Source: Edaphobacter sp.
GTDB taxonomy: Bacteria > Acidobacteriota > Terriglobia > Terriglobales > Acidobacteriaceae
Direction: 5' to 3'
Assembly: GCA_025462645.1 (NCBI GenBank)
Contig: JAOAPB010000069.1
Location: forward strand, 1-64,000
Length of the DNA: 64,000 bases
Under the pieces are notes generated by a model. It saw nothing but the letters and a program-made list of their open reading frames with translations, was not told the origin of the DNA and ran no database searches. Position 1 is the first letter of the stretch; each line of letters begins with the position of its first letter. Below are positions 16,046 through 25,004 of this stretch, in pieces. A program made the translations under genes and the position numbers.

Positions 16046-17287
16046 CTATGGCTTGATCGGAACGAACTTAATGCAAACGGGGGTATCGATCATGGACGAC
16101 TTGCCTGTGGGAGTAAGCTTGCCGGTGCTGGGATCGACTTTGTAGACAAAAACGCCGTTAGTGGCCTCGTTCGCGGAAAGGAGGAAGGAGCCAGTCGGGT
16201 CGAGAGCGAAGCTGCGCGGCTGAATTCCGCCGGTGGGAGATTGCTGCACCTCGGTGAGGGTGCCTTTGACCGGATCTATGGCGAAAACGCCGATGGTATC
16301 GGGACCACGCGTGCCGTCCTCATGGGTGCGTCTGTTGGATTCGTAGAGAAACTTGCCGTCGGGGCTGATTTCGATCTCAGCACTGTGATTGTCGCCAGTG
16401 AAGTTGGGGATGGGGGAAAAGTGAGCAGTCTGAACGTGCGAGAGCTTGGCCGTCGCGGCATCCCAGGAGAAGACGTCGATGGCTCCGCTCATCTCACCTA
16501 GTTGGTAACCAAATTTCCCAGCGGGATCGAAGATAAAGTGGCGCGGGCCTCCGCCAGGAGCAACAGTGACAAAGGAAGGAGTGGGAGGGGAGAGCAGGCC
16601 AGTCTTTTCATCGAAGTTGTAGACGAAGATCTTGTCCTGTCCCAGGTCGGAGACGATGACGTGCCGGTTATCGGGAGAGGCAATGACGGAGTGGGGGTGG
16701 GCAGAGGCTTGGACGGGCAGGAAGACGCTGTGGCCGATGTGCTGCATAAAAGAGGTTTGCTCGCCGAGAGAGCCGTCCTCCTTGACGCGCATGACGGAGA
16801 TGCTGCCGCTACCAAAATGAGCCATGAAGATGAAATGACCGGTCTTATCCGTGGAGATGAAGCAAGTGCTGGTTCCCCCGGAGGGGAGAGTGTTCAACAG
16901 GCGGAGCTTGCCGCTCTTGGGGTCAATCGCGAAGGCACTGACATACGAAGCATGATCGAGCGGAGGACCGACGGAGGTGGGGTCTTCGATGACTGCATAG
17001 AGGAACCGATGGTTAGGAGCGATGGTGATGAAAGAGGGATTGATGATCTCTGCTGCGAGCTGGGGCTCGCTGATATCACCGGTGGCGGCATTGAATCGGC
17101 TAACGTAAATTCCCTTGCTATGGCTCTGGCCGGGACCGACGGGAAGGCTGTTGTGCACGGACTTGAAACCGGTGTAGGTACCGGAGTACATGAAGAAGTC
17201 TTTGTCCTGAGCCGAAACGGAGCGGCTAGGTAGTAGCGCAAGGCCTAGGGCGATGATGGGACAGAGCGCGAAGCGGAAGAATTTCAT
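16046..17287 (-). CDS. Secreted lactonase family protein (seven-bladed beta-propeller, YbhE-like)
   Basis: The 413-residue protein has a Sec signal peptide (about 1-26, ending SVSAQ). Repeated blades then contain paired GxLxL and PHxxxxSPD motifs, including SAHPHSVIASPDNRHV and NHSAEIEISPDGKFLY. This is the pattern of the 6-phosphogluconolactonase (PgL/YbhE) propeller family. A secreted member would open a sugar or aromatic lactone outside the cytoplasm. It is third in a row after two cupin genes (gap 114 bp), all facing away from promoter site A at 19,335-19,385. This suggests a shared oxidative pathway with the divergent sorbosone dehydrogenase, whose products are lactones or acids. Confidence 0.9.
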   Translation of the reverse strand: MKFFRFALCPIIALGLALLPSRSVSAQDKDFFMYSGTYTGFKSVHNSLPVGPGQSHSKGIYVSRFNAATGDISEPQLAAEIINPSFITIAPNHRFLYAVIEDPTSVGPPLDHASYVSAFAIDPKSGKLRLLNTLPSGGTSTCFISTDKTGHFIFMAHFGSGSISVMRVKEDGSLGEQTSFMQHIGHSVFLPVQASAHPHSVIASPDNRHVIVSDLGQDKIFVYNFDEKTGLLSPPTPSFVTVAPGGGPRHFIFDPAGKFGYQLGEMSGAIDVFSWDAATAKLSHVQTAHFSPIPNFTGDNHSAEIEISPDGKFLYESNRRTHEDGTRGPDTIGVFAIDPVKGTLTEVQQSPTGGIQPRSFALDPTGSFLLSANEATNGVFVYKVDPSTGKLTPTGKSSMIDTPVCIKFVPIKP

Positions 17288-17401
17288 CGTTTGTTATCTC
17301 CTTCTATGAGAGGACGGCCGAAATAGCGATGCAGCCGATCGGCGTGCACGAGTAGCCATATGCAGGTAGGAACTGCAAGGCTGCTCTGGTGAGTGAACGG
17401 A

Positions 17402-18406
17402 TCATTGGGGTCCGTGGTCGGTAGCGTGAACGTAGTTGGTATTGTCTGGGAAACGGGCGAAGTAGAGAAAGGTTACAGGCTGATCGCCGGGGTTGATGTT
17501 GGAGTGGATCATGGTGCCGTCGGGGCGCGACATGTAGGCCATGCCGGGACGTTGGACGCGAAGCTGAGTGCCGAGAAGAATGAGGCTGTCGCCTTCGATG
17601 GCTGCCCAGACCTCCTCCTGTGCGGGCTTGTGGGGATGAGGCTCGCCTAGAGTGCGGGGATTGATCGTGACCGTGATGACACTCTGGATCGTGCCAAGAC
17701 CGTCCGCAGGAGAGAAGAGCTCCTTGACGACGTGGGCCCAGTGACCGGAGGCCCCGCCTACGATATAGGGGTCACCGCCAGCGGGGGTTCGCTGGCGAGC
17801 GGTGCTCTGATCGCGAACGACCATCTTTGTCTTTGGGTGGAACTCTCCCGGGGTGGGTTCGTTAATGACATACATAGTAAGGGGCTGGTCGCCGGTAGCC
17901 TTCATGACGAACTCGACACCGGCCGGTATGAAGACAGCGATGTTGCGGTGCAGCTTAGCGGTCTCGCCGGCGGCGGAGATCTCGCCCTCCCCGCTTAGGA
18001 TGTAGAAGACCTCCTGTTGCTTGTTGAGAAGGGAGGGTATGGTGGAGGCACCGGCAGCGAGGCGGCCGAGGGCGAGAAAGTTGGCGTAGTCGAGGACAGC
18101 GCTCTTCTGTGGCGGAGCGAAGTTGTCGCCTTTGATAAGAATGTCACGGAGAACCAGTGAGCCGTGTTCAAAGCGAGGCATGGAGCCCTGCCAGTCGCTG
18201 ATGAACATGTCGATGCGACGAGTCTCGGGGTCGTTGCCTTTGGCATACCTTACCAGGCCCGGGGAGGGATAAGAGTCGATGCCGTTGATGGCATTCTGCG
18301 TGCCGCTGGAGAGCGGCGGCGCCTGGGACGTCTGCGCTCCGGCGAGCGTAGCCGAGAAGAGGACCAGAGCCGATATCGTGAAAGAAGCAAGCGTTGCGCG
18401 GGGCAT
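17402..18406 (-). CDS. Secreted double-cupin protein
   Basis: The protein has 334 residues with a signal peptide (about 1-24, ending LAGAQ). Two cupin-like modules follow. The first (about 115-200) has VFYILSGEGEI with later FIPAGVEF. The second (about 225-320) has GEPHPHKPAQEEVWAAIEG, whose His-x-His and Glu can bind a metal, and ends in a HSNINPGDQPVTFLYFARF stretch. Function is unknown; double cupins may be dioxygenases, isomerases or sugar binders. It starts 22 bp after the stop of the related upstream gene, so the two are an operon and probably a duplication. Confidence 0.85.
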   Translation of the reverse strand: MPRATLASFTISALVLFSATLAGAQTSQAPPLSSGTQNAINGIDSYPSPGLVRYAKGNDPETRRIDMFISDWQGSMPRFEHGSLVLRDILIKGDNFAPPQKSAVLDYANFLALGRLAAGASTIPSLLNKQQEVFYILSGEGEISAAGETAKLHRNIAVFIPAGVEFVMKATGDQPLTMYVINEPTPGEFHPKTKMVVRDQSTARQRTPAGGDPYIVGGASGHWAHVVKELFSPADGLGTIQSVITVTINPRTLGEPHPHKPAQEEVWAAIEGDSLILLGTQLRVQRPGMAYMSRPDGTMIHSNINPGDQPVTFLYFARFPDNTNYVHATDHGPQ

Positions 18407-18428
18407 GGTTGCGGTCTTTTCTCCTGCT

Positions 18429-19271
18429 CTACTGACGGGGCTGGTGCGGATGATAGAAAGCGAAGTAAAAAAACTTTACTTGAGAGTCTTCGTTGTAATT
18501 GATGTTGCTATGGGGAGTCTTATTGTCGGGGATGTGATAGAAGGCCATGCCGGGGGGCTGGCGGCGGAGCTGGTTTCCAACGAAGGCGAGGCTGGTTCCA
18601 TCGAGGGCGGTCCAGACCTCCTCGATATCGGAGTGGTCGGTAAGATGAGGCTGACCAATGGTGAGAGGATCCATGGTAACTGTCAGGACGCTTTCCAGGG
18701 TGGCGAGGCCGTCTTGAGTGACAAAGAGCGGCTTGACAATATGGGACCAGTGGCTCTCCGCGGTAGTGAATGGAAGCTTATTTTCATCGCGGACAAGCAT
18801 AGAGGTATTGGGCCGGAAGCCGGGCGTCGTGGGTTCCTTAACTATATATAGACCGAGTGGCTTATCGCCCGTGTTCTTGAGAGTGAACTCAAGGTTAGCG
18901 GGGATAAGTATGGCGATATTGCGGAAGAGTTCCGCAGTCTGTCCGCCAGCCGTAGCGGTTCCCTGCCCGGACTCAACAAAGAGGATCTCCTGCTGGCCTA
19001 CAAGACGAGTTGAGGTCGTGGAGGCATGCGGTGCAAGGGTGTCGTACGTGTAGGCATCCACGAGGCGGAGAACAGCGCCTTTTTTGACCGGATTGTGGGG
19101 ATCCCCACGTGTGAGAATGTCGCGCTCTTCCAGCCCTCCTCCGACCTTGTGCGAAGCGGTGGTATGCCAGTCGCTGAGGTAGAGATCGATACGGTCGCCG
19201 GTGGTCTGAGCCAGTGCGAAGGATGACAGCGCGGCGCATATACCGAGTGATGCGAGAAGCTTTCTCACCAT
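18429..19271 (-). CDS. Secreted double-cupin protein (paralogue)
   Basis: The start at ATG 19271 is chosen over the open frame up to 19316: GGGAG lies about 10 nt upstream and a clear signal peptide begins (MVRKLLASLGICAALSSFAL, then AQ). The 280-residue product shares segment order with its neighbour: SDW near the start, a first cupin with ILFVESGQGTATAGG and LIPANLEFTLKNTGDKPLGLY, and a second with GQPHLTDHSDIEEVWTALDG and SNINYNED near the end. The His-x-His of the neighbour is less clear here. The promoter module (site A) lies 64-95 bp upstream. Confidence 0.85.
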   Translation of the reverse strand: MVRKLLASLGICAALSSFALAQTTGDRIDLYLSDWHTTASHKVGGGLEERDILTRGDPHNPVKKGAVLRLVDAYTYDTLAPHASTTSTRLVGQQEILFVESGQGTATAGGQTAELFRNIAILIPANLEFTLKNTGDKPLGLYIVKEPTTPGFRPNTSMLVRDENKLPFTTAESHWSHIVKPLFVTQDGLATLESVLTVTMDPLTIGQPHLTDHSDIEEVWTALDGTSLAFVGNQLRRQPPGMAFYHIPDNKTPHSNINYNEDSQVKFFYFAFYHPHQPRQ

Positions 19272-19334
19272 CAAGCTTATTCTCCCTTTTTGCTGCAAGT
19301 TGACCAGGGCGGGCAACTTTGATGTTGCGAAGTG

Positions 19335-19385
19335 ATTTTAGTTGAGCAGCTCACCCATGGATGAACAAGCGAAATAGTGCGAAAC
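19335..19385 (-). promoter_or_regulatory. TTTCG promoter module, site A (cupin operon)
   Basis: Read on the - strand, GTTTCGCACTATTTCGCTTG (19385-19366) is followed by exactly 25 nt ending CTGCTCAAC. Then comes the -10-like TAAAAT (19340-19335). The start codon of the cupin gene lies 64 nt further on. No -35 hexamer is seen at the normal distance. The two TTTCG units are 10 bp apart. Three other copies in the window have the same geometry. Confidence 0.75.
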
Positions 19386-19469
19386 CATCCTACAGAAGTG
19401 AACGAATAAGGACTAGGGAGGCTTTGCTGCCCCTGAGTTTCCGGCAGCTTTCGGAGGAAAGAGAGTCTC

Positions 19470-19520
19470 ATTTCGCTCAATTTCGCTTGTTGAACAGCGG
19501 AGAGACTGCTCCACTATGTA
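19470..19520 (+). promoter_or_regulatory. TTTCG promoter module, site D (sorbosone dehydrogenase operon)
   Basis: ATTTCGCTCAATTTCGCTTG (19470-19489) is followed by exactly 25 nt ending CTGCTCCAC and then TATGTA (19515-19520) as a -10-like hexamer. The gene start chosen at 19570 is 50 nt downstream. The copy is inverted relative to site A in the same divergent spacer, so each strand has its own module. This is the least conserved of the four copies. Confidence 0.7.
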
Positions 19521-19569
19521 TATTTGGCAGGGTTGTCACCAATCGAGTGATTTCGGAGAATTTCCTTCA

Positions 19570-21255
19570 ATGATGGTTATGCATTGCCGTGTTCTGAGAG
19601 CTTCCTTACCATTATTTTTTCTGGTTGGCGGTAGCGCCCTTCTACTGGCGCAAACCTCGGGTTCATCCTTTCACAATGCGCCAGCATCCGCGCAGCAGTC
19701 TAAAAACCCTTATGCTGCGGAGGCTTCGGCCGCAGCAGCCGGCAAAGAGGTCTATGAACGCAGCTGCGTCATGTGCCATGGGGCCGGCGGCAAGGGGACC
19801 GGCAACGTACCTCCGGTGATCGGTGACCCGGTAAAGACGGCTACGGATGGCGAGGTGTTCTGGTACATCACAAAGGGGGATCTGGGCAATGGAATGCCGT
19901 CATGGGCTCAGATGCCAGAGGACCAGCGCTGGAAGGTAATCAGCTATATAAAGTCGCTAAATGGAGCAACACCTGTAATGGGTAGTGCCGGCATTGCGGC
20001 TCCTGTTACCGTTCCAAAGGCAGCGGCTACGGGTGTTGTGTCGAATGCGCCGGCACCCAAGGCTCCATTTACCGATTATCGATACCAGAAACCGGGACTA
20101 TCGCGCTGGATCAAACTGAAGGATCTTCCTGAGCCAACGCCGGACGAGTCCGCGACCAATGGCCCGAAGATTGTGGCGCGGCCTGAGGGAGCTTGGCCGA
20201 AGGCGCCCGAGGGCTTCAAGGTAGAGCAGTACGCGACGGGACTGAACAATCCGCGGCTGATGCGCAGGGCTCCGAATGGAGATATCTTTCTGGCGGAGAC
20301 GAGCGCAGGCAACATCAAGGTGTTCCACGGAATGACGAAGGATGGTAAGCCGCAGGAGGTCCACGTCTTCGCGACCGGACTGAATATACCGTTTGGAATC
20401 GCGTTCTACCCGTTGAAGAACCCACAGTGGGTTTACATAGCAAATATGGATTCCGTGGTGCGATTTCCATATCGCGAAGGTGATATGACGGCCCGTGGGC
20501 CAGCCGAGCATCTGGCTGATCTTCCCAGCGGAGGCCATCACCGGTCGAGGGACGTGCAGTTCTCACCGGATGGCAAAAAGATGTTCGTCTCCGTCGGCTC
20601 CCAGGAGAATGTGGACGACGCCGATGTGACGCCTGGAGAGAAGTACCGGGCGGACATTCTGGAGTACAACCCCGATGGCTCGGGAATGCGTATCTATGCG
20701 TATGGGATACGCAATGCGGTAGGCCTCGCTGTGAATCCGACCACAGGCGAGCTGTGGTGCTCGGTGAATGAGCGGGACGGGCTGGGTAACAATCTCGTGC
20801 CTGACTATATTACCCACGTGGAGGCTGGTGGTTTCTATGGCTGGCCATGGTGGTATATGGGCGGTCACCAGGATCCACGCTTTCCAGGGAAGCGCCCGGA
20901 TCTGAAGGGAAAAGTAATTACTCCTGATGTGATTTTGCAGCCGCATAATGCTTCTCTGCAGATGATGTTCTACGACGGTGCGCAGTTTCCGGCAAAGTAT
21001 CAGGGCGACATCTTCGCGGCCGAACATGGTTCATGGAACAAGTCGCCGCGGACGGGATACGAGGTGATTCGTGTACCTCTCCACCAGAGTGGGCATGCAA
21101 GCGGCGAGTACGAGGATTTCCTGACAGGTTTCGTTGTGGATGACGAGACCGTATGGGGGCGTCCGGTAGGTGTTGTCACGGCAACGGACGGTTCCCTTCT
21201 GGTGAGCGACGACGGTTCGGGCTCGATATGGCGTGTAAGCTACGGGACAAAGTAA
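19570..21255 (+). CDS. Cytochrome c / PQQ-type sugar (sorbosone) dehydrogenase fusion
   Basis: The frame is open from 19516, but that start would lie in the -10 element of site D, so I use ATG 19570. The 561-residue product has a signal peptide (about 1-28), a class I cytochrome c domain with CVMCH (66-70) and a distal Met in NGMPSW. From about 200 a beta-propeller begins with GFKVEQYATGLNNPRLM; later YGIRNAVGLAVNPTTGELWC and AEHGSWNK are hallmarks of the L-sorbosone dehydrogenase/glucose-sorbosone family. The propeller oxidises an aldose or related alcohol with PQQ and passes electrons to the haem. GlcG follows in the same operon. Confidence 0.9.
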   Translation: MMVMHCRVLRASLPLFFLVGGSALLLAQTSGSSFHNAPASAQQSKNPYAAEASAAAAGKEVYERSCVMCHGAGGKGTGNVPPVIGDPVKTATDGEVFWYITKGDLGNGMPSWAQMPEDQRWKVISYIKSLNGATPVMGSAGIAAPVTVPKAAATGVVSNAPAPKAPFTDYRYQKPGLSRWIKLKDLPEPTPDESATNGPKIVARPEGAWPKAPEGFKVEQYATGLNNPRLMRRAPNGDIFLAETSAGNIKVFHGMTKDGKPQEVHVFATGLNIPFGIAFYPLKNPQWVYIANMDSVVRFPYREGDMTARGPAEHLADLPSGGHHRSRDVQFSPDGKKMFVSVGSQENVDDADVTPGEKYRADILEYNPDGSGMRIYAYGIRNAVGLAVNPTTGELWCSVNERDGLGNNLVPDYITHVEAGGFYGWPWWYMGGHQDPRFPGKRPDLKGKVITPDVILQPHNASLQMMFYDGAQFPAKYQGDIFAAEHGSWNKSPRTGYEVIRVPLHQSGHASGEYEDFLTGFVVDDETVWGRPVGVVTATDGSLLVSDDGSGSIWRVSYGTK

Positions 21256-21274
21256 GACGGAGGAATAAGAACGG

Positions 21275-21772
21275 ATGCGAATAGGTACAAAGGGTGTTCT
21301 TGGTTTTTTCGTTGGCGTGGCCTTAGTTGCGGGATCGGTGTCTTCGGCCCAGCTTGCGGTAAAGAAGGCGCTGACGCTGGATATCGCGAAACAGGTTGCT
21401 GCTGCCTCGGAGAAAGAGGCGGCGAGCCACCAGTGGCATGCCTTCGTTGTTATTGTCGACGATGGCGGAAACCTGATGTACCTGGAACGGATGGATGAAG
21501 CCCAACTGGGAAGCCTGGATGTCTCGATCGCGAAGGCACGGAGTGCGCTGTTGTTCAAGCGCCCCACCAAAATGTTCGAGGAGGCGGTGCATAACGGTTA
21601 TACGCCTGTTTTGAAGGTGCCGAACGCGATGCCCATTGAGGGCGGTATCCCCCTGGTTGTCGATGGCAAAATCATAGGAGCTATAGGAGTAAGCGGAGGC
21701 ACACCGCAGCAGGATGGCCAGATGGCGCAAGCTGGGGTGGACGCGTTCCCTGGTATCGTGCAGGGGAGGTAA
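21275..21772 (+). CDS. Secreted GlcG/HbpS family protein
   Basis: The 165-residue protein has a signal peptide (about 1-25). The mature part starts LTLDIAKQVAAASEKEAA and contains VVIVDDGGNLMYLERMDEA, then SIAKARSALLFKRPTK and a GGIPLVVDGKIIGAIGVSGG end, the GlcG/HbpS signature. Members bind haem or cofactors and often sit beside oxidoreductases, as here 19 bp after the sorbosone dehydrogenase. It may support the periplasmic haem/PQQ enzyme. A conserved His for haem is not certain from sequence. Confidence 0.88.
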   Translation: MRIGTKGVLGFFVGVALVAGSVSSAQLAVKKALTLDIAKQVAAASEKEAASHQWHAFVVIVDDGGNLMYLERMDEAQLGSLDVSIAKARSALLFKRPTKMFEEAVHNGYTPVLKVPNAMPIEGGIPLVVDGKIIGAIGVSGGTPQQDGQMAQAGVDAFPGIVQGR

Positions 21773-22005
21773 TCTGCCTGCTACGTAAATACGGGTTCGC
21801 TTAGTAAAGTGATCGACCCACCACCTATTTTTCGCAAGTAGGCAGTAACTGCGGTATACCCTCATTTCCGTCAACCAGAACTATCGGGACAGAAGTTGTT
21901 TGGGAAAAGCAGCAGTGCGCCGGAGACAATCTGCTCCTTCGGCATTGGAAATAGGAGGTCACTGACGCTTTACTCTTGAGCGGTTCACTCGCATCTGCGG
22001 CCAAA

Positions 22006-23334
22006 TCATGCTTCACGCTCGAGATGCATCCCGCTCGGAGCGCCCAGTGTTCCATAGCTGAGTGCACCAAGCAGTGTAACTGCGCTGCACACGCCCAGCG
22101 CGAGACTGAAGGATTGCGTGTGATCTAAAAGCCAACCTGTGAGCACGGGGGCAGTCGAGGCAATCATGAAGCTTGCAAAGTTCTGCAACGCGCTGAGCGA
22201 GGCCACGTAGCGACCAGGACTGACGGCTTGCACGTATCCCCAGCCGGATGTTCCTGCGAAATGAATGAAGAAGAGCGCCATACTGATGCCGGCCACGGCT
22301 GCGAGCGTGGTGCTGCTGTGCGCCACGACGAAGGTGCTGGCCGCAGAGATGATCATCCCGACAATGAGGTTTCCACGATGCACCTTCGTGAGCGGTATGC
22401 CGGAGCGCGCGAGCATGTCGGCCACGGTGCCGCTGGAAATCATGCCCAGGGCGCCGGCGAGAAAGGGAATAGCTGCTACCCATCCGCTCCTTGCAAGAGA
22501 GAGATGCCGTTCGGACTGCAGATATCCGGGAAGCCAGGAGGTATAGAGCCAGTTGGTGTAGTTGATTCCTCCAAAGCCTAGCATCATGCCCCAGACGGTC
22601 CGCTGTCGGAGAAGCGCCCTCCATGGTCCTTCGTGAGTGGCAAGCCTTTCTTCAGGCTGATGGAAAGATGTGTCGTGCCGTGCACGATGGAATGTGATCC
22701 ACGCTGCGGCGACGATCAAGCCTGAAAATCCGAGGAGGATGAACATGGTTCGCCACCCGAGGCCAAGCATCAGCCAGGTAAGGGCAGGCGGCGCCACAGC
22801 GAGCCCGAGGGTCTGAGACATGCTCATTACAGCAGTAGCACGTCCGCGAGTTTCTGAAGAAAACCATTCGCGGACGCTACGCACGCCTGACGGATAGAAT
22901 GGTGCTTCTCCTGCACCAAGAAAGATGCGAAGTAGAAGGAAAGAGGGCAAACTGCGAACAAAGCCGGTGAGCATCTGTGCCGTTGACCAGAGAATAAGGC
23001 CGGCACCGAGTACTGACCGGGTACCCGCGCGATCGAGCAAGCCGATGAGCGGAAGCTGCGCGAACCCGTATGCAAGCGAGAACGCGGAGAGCAGCCAGCC
23101 GATCTGTGTTGCGTTGAGGTGCAACTCTGCGCGTATGGTGGTGTTGGCGATGGAGAGCGAGGATCGGTCGAGAAAGTTCACCACTCCTGCAAGAAAGAGC
23201 AGCGAAAGCGTGATCACCTGGTGACTGCGTAGACTGCGGCTTCCAGCGAATTTCTGCTCTGTCAACGCTATGCTCCCGGATAGATGACTCTGCGAAAATG
23301 GGTCGCAAACGATATTACGTGAATATGTAACCAT
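22006..23334 (-). CDS. MFS transporter, anion:cation symporter type
   Basis: The protein has about 442 residues with 12 predicted membrane helices. The first membrane segment reads LLFLAGVVNFLDRSSLSIA, and the following loop has AFSLAYGFAQLPLIGLLDRAG, typical of the ACS branch that carries hexuronates, glucarate, galactonate and other sugar acids. The ATG at 23334 is used; the GTG just before it is also possible. It lies between GlcG (convergent) and the dipeptidase (same strand). A sugar-acid substrate would fit the lactonase and dehydrogenase nearby, by inference. Confidence 0.88.
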   Translation of the reverse strand: MVTYSRNIVCDPFSQSHLSGSIALTEQKFAGSRSLRSHQVITLSLLFLAGVVNFLDRSSLSIANTTIRAELHLNATQIGWLLSAFSLAYGFAQLPLIGLLDRAGTRSVLGAGLILWSTAQMLTGFVRSLPSFLLLRIFLGAGEAPFYPSGVRSVREWFSSETRGRATAVMSMSQTLGLAVAPPALTWLMLGLGWRTMFILLGFSGLIVAAAWITFHRARHDTSFHQPEERLATHEGPWRALLRQRTVWGMMLGFGGINYTNWLYTSWLPGYLQSERHLSLARSGWVAAIPFLAGALGMISSGTVADMLARSGIPLTKVHRGNLIVGMIISAASTFVVAHSSTTLAAVAGISMALFFIHFAGTSGWGYVQAVSPGRYVASLSALQNFASFMIASTAPVLTGWLLDHTQSFSLALGVCSAVTLLGALSYGTLGAPSGMHLEREA

Positions 23335-23460
23335 CACGAGCGAACTAAGAAGCCCACGATAGCGGCTGCGATCGCAGGTTCAGATAAACTTCAGCGTCTT
23401 ATTGACTGTCTGCGGAGCTGGGCGACGGGAGCGACCGGTCTAAAGACCTAGATGTTCAGC

Positions 23461-24711
23461 CTACTTCTGCGTTACCTGGCTAAAGCACCGCAGCAGGTTG
23501 CCACCCCAGAACTTGTGAATGCGCTCCTCCGAGTACCTGCGGCGCAGCATTGCGTCGGTGATCATGGGGAGATCGCGAACGTCGCGCATTCCGCGCGCCA
23601 GGGTGGGACCCCCATCGAAGTCAGTGCCGATGGCAACATGATCCTCCCCCACTAGTTGGATGGCTTTATCTACCACGGATACCCAGTCGTCTACCTGCAT
23701 CATGACGGAGTCAGGCACCTGAGCCCCCAACATCGGAAACTGCGGTGCCACCAACTTGTCTACCTCATAGATCGTCTTTCCCTTCACGCGATCCGGGATG
23801 CTAGTAGTGTCCCAAAACGTCTTGTGCCGGTGAGCGGTGAGCCAGTCATACTCTTTGGGATAGGCAAACTCACTGCCGATCTGGAAGCCGATGATGCCAC
23901 CCTTAGCTGCCAGCTTCTTTAGCAGCGAGTCCGGCATGTTCCTGGGGATGTCGTTTACTTTGCGCAAGCCGTGATGCGTGGCGATGATGGGACCATCGCT
24001 GATATCGATTGCCTGCGAAATCGTGTCGTCGGAGGAGTGAGATACGTTGATCACCATGCCCAGCCGATTCATCTCGCGGATGACATCGTGTCCATGTTCG
24101 GTAAGGCCGTTCCACTGTGGCGACGAGCAGCAGGAGTCGGCATAGTTCTGGTTCCAGTTGTGTGCCGAGAGTTGTACCGAGCGCAATCCCAGTCGGTGAA
24201 GTTCGCGCAGAACCCCCAGATCCCCATCCAGATCGTAGCTTCCCTCTATATCGAGGACTGCAGCCATCTTGCCCTGCGTGCGGATGCGTACCACGTCGTC
24301 GCCGTTTAATGCCAGTTCGACCTGGTCGCGATTCATCTGCAACTGGTTAAGCGCGTGATCAATCCGGCGCAACGCCTGCTTGGTCTCGAATCGGCTAGGG
24401 TAGTACTCCTCGGGAGTGAAAACAGAGAGAAAGAATGCGCCGACTCCGCCCTCCCGCGCGCGGGGCAGATCCCATTGGCCATCGGTCGTGCGGATCCCCA
24501 TGCTGCCGCCGTGGTAGAACTCGCGGTCCAACGCGTGCACATGTCCGTCGAATATCAGCGCACGCTTGTGAATGGCTCGCGCCTGCGCCGATATCTGAGG
24601 GGCCGCGTGATCGATACCAGGGTCCTGTGATGGAGCTTGCGCCCAGAAGGCGGGGCTCAGCGCGGCGGGCGCCAGTGCAGTGTAATGAAGAAATCTGCGA
24701 CGGGTCAGCAT
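23461..24711 (-). CDS. M19 membrane-type dipeptidase, Tat-exported
   Basis: ATG 24711 is chosen because GAGGAA lies just upstream and a Tat signal begins at once (LTRRRFLHYTALAPAAL). The 416-residue enzyme has the renal dipeptidase motifs: FDGHVHALD (His-x-His zinc ligands, near residue 57), a Glu in DIEGSYDLDGDLG, VSHSSDDT and ATHHGLRK for the further His ligands, and an IGTDFDGGP loop. It hydrolyses dipeptides, often with a D-residue, in the periplasm. The divergent partner genes at 25,005 onward share the spacer with palindromes at 24,863-24,913. Confidence 0.93.
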   Translation of the reverse strand: MLTRRRFLHYTALAPAALSPAFWAQAPSQDPGIDHAAPQISAQARAIHKRALIFDGHVHALDREFYHGGSMGIRTTDGQWDLPRAREGGVGAFFLSVFTPEEYYPSRFETKQALRRIDHALNQLQMNRDQVELALNGDDVVRIRTQGKMAAVLDIEGSYDLDGDLGVLRELHRLGLRSVQLSAHNWNQNYADSCCSSPQWNGLTEHGHDVIREMNRLGMVINVSHSSDDTISQAIDISDGPIIATHHGLRKVNDIPRNMPDSLLKKLAAKGGIIGFQIGSEFAYPKEYDWLTAHRHKTFWDTTSIPDRVKGKTIYEVDKLVAPQFPMLGAQVPDSVMMQVDDWVSVVDKAIQLVGEDHVAIGTDFDGGPTLARGMRDVRDLPMITDAMLRRRYSEERIHKFWGGNLLRCFSQVTQK

Positions 24712-24862
24712 TGGTTCCTCAAGAAAGGTAGATTCTGGGTGGCGCAGGTAGTTTGTGGTCAGCAACGGTACCGGCATGCACCGCTGAGACCGTTTCGCGG
24801 AGTTCTAAATTTGCGCCCTGGCAAAGGACGGTCTGCGGGTCAGTGTACGTGATGACACGTTC

Positions 24863-24913
24863 TCGTATACAAGCTTTTTCCAGTGCTTAATTCCCACTAG
24901 GCCAATTGGCCTA
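24863..24913. promoter_or_regulatory. Two symmetric candidate operators in the dipeptidase divergent spacer
   Basis: TCGTATACAA (24863-24872) resembles the GTATAC-centred sites of GntR-family regulators. The 16-bp perfect palindrome TAGGCCAATTGGCCTA (24898-24913) follows 25 bp later, 150-190 bp from the dipeptidase start and 92-140 bp from the gene at 25,005. Either could control the divergent pair. The regulator is not in the spacer. Confidence 0.45.
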
Positions 24914-25004
24914 AGGAGAAATTTTTGACTTGTAAAAAAAGAAAAAAAACGGCCTGATTAGGAAGTCCTTGCATCTCGCGAGGTATCTGTCACAGAGGAC
25001 TTTC

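Noticed and set aside
16502-17233. 243-codon + strand frame over the lactonase
   Set aside because: The beta-propeller motifs are on the other strand; this frame is a Gly/Asp/Val-rich shadow.
17309-17325. GCCGAAATAGCGATG near the lactonase start as a fifth promoter module
   Set aside because: It has only one half of the motif and is about 25 bp from the start codon, too close for the observed geometry.
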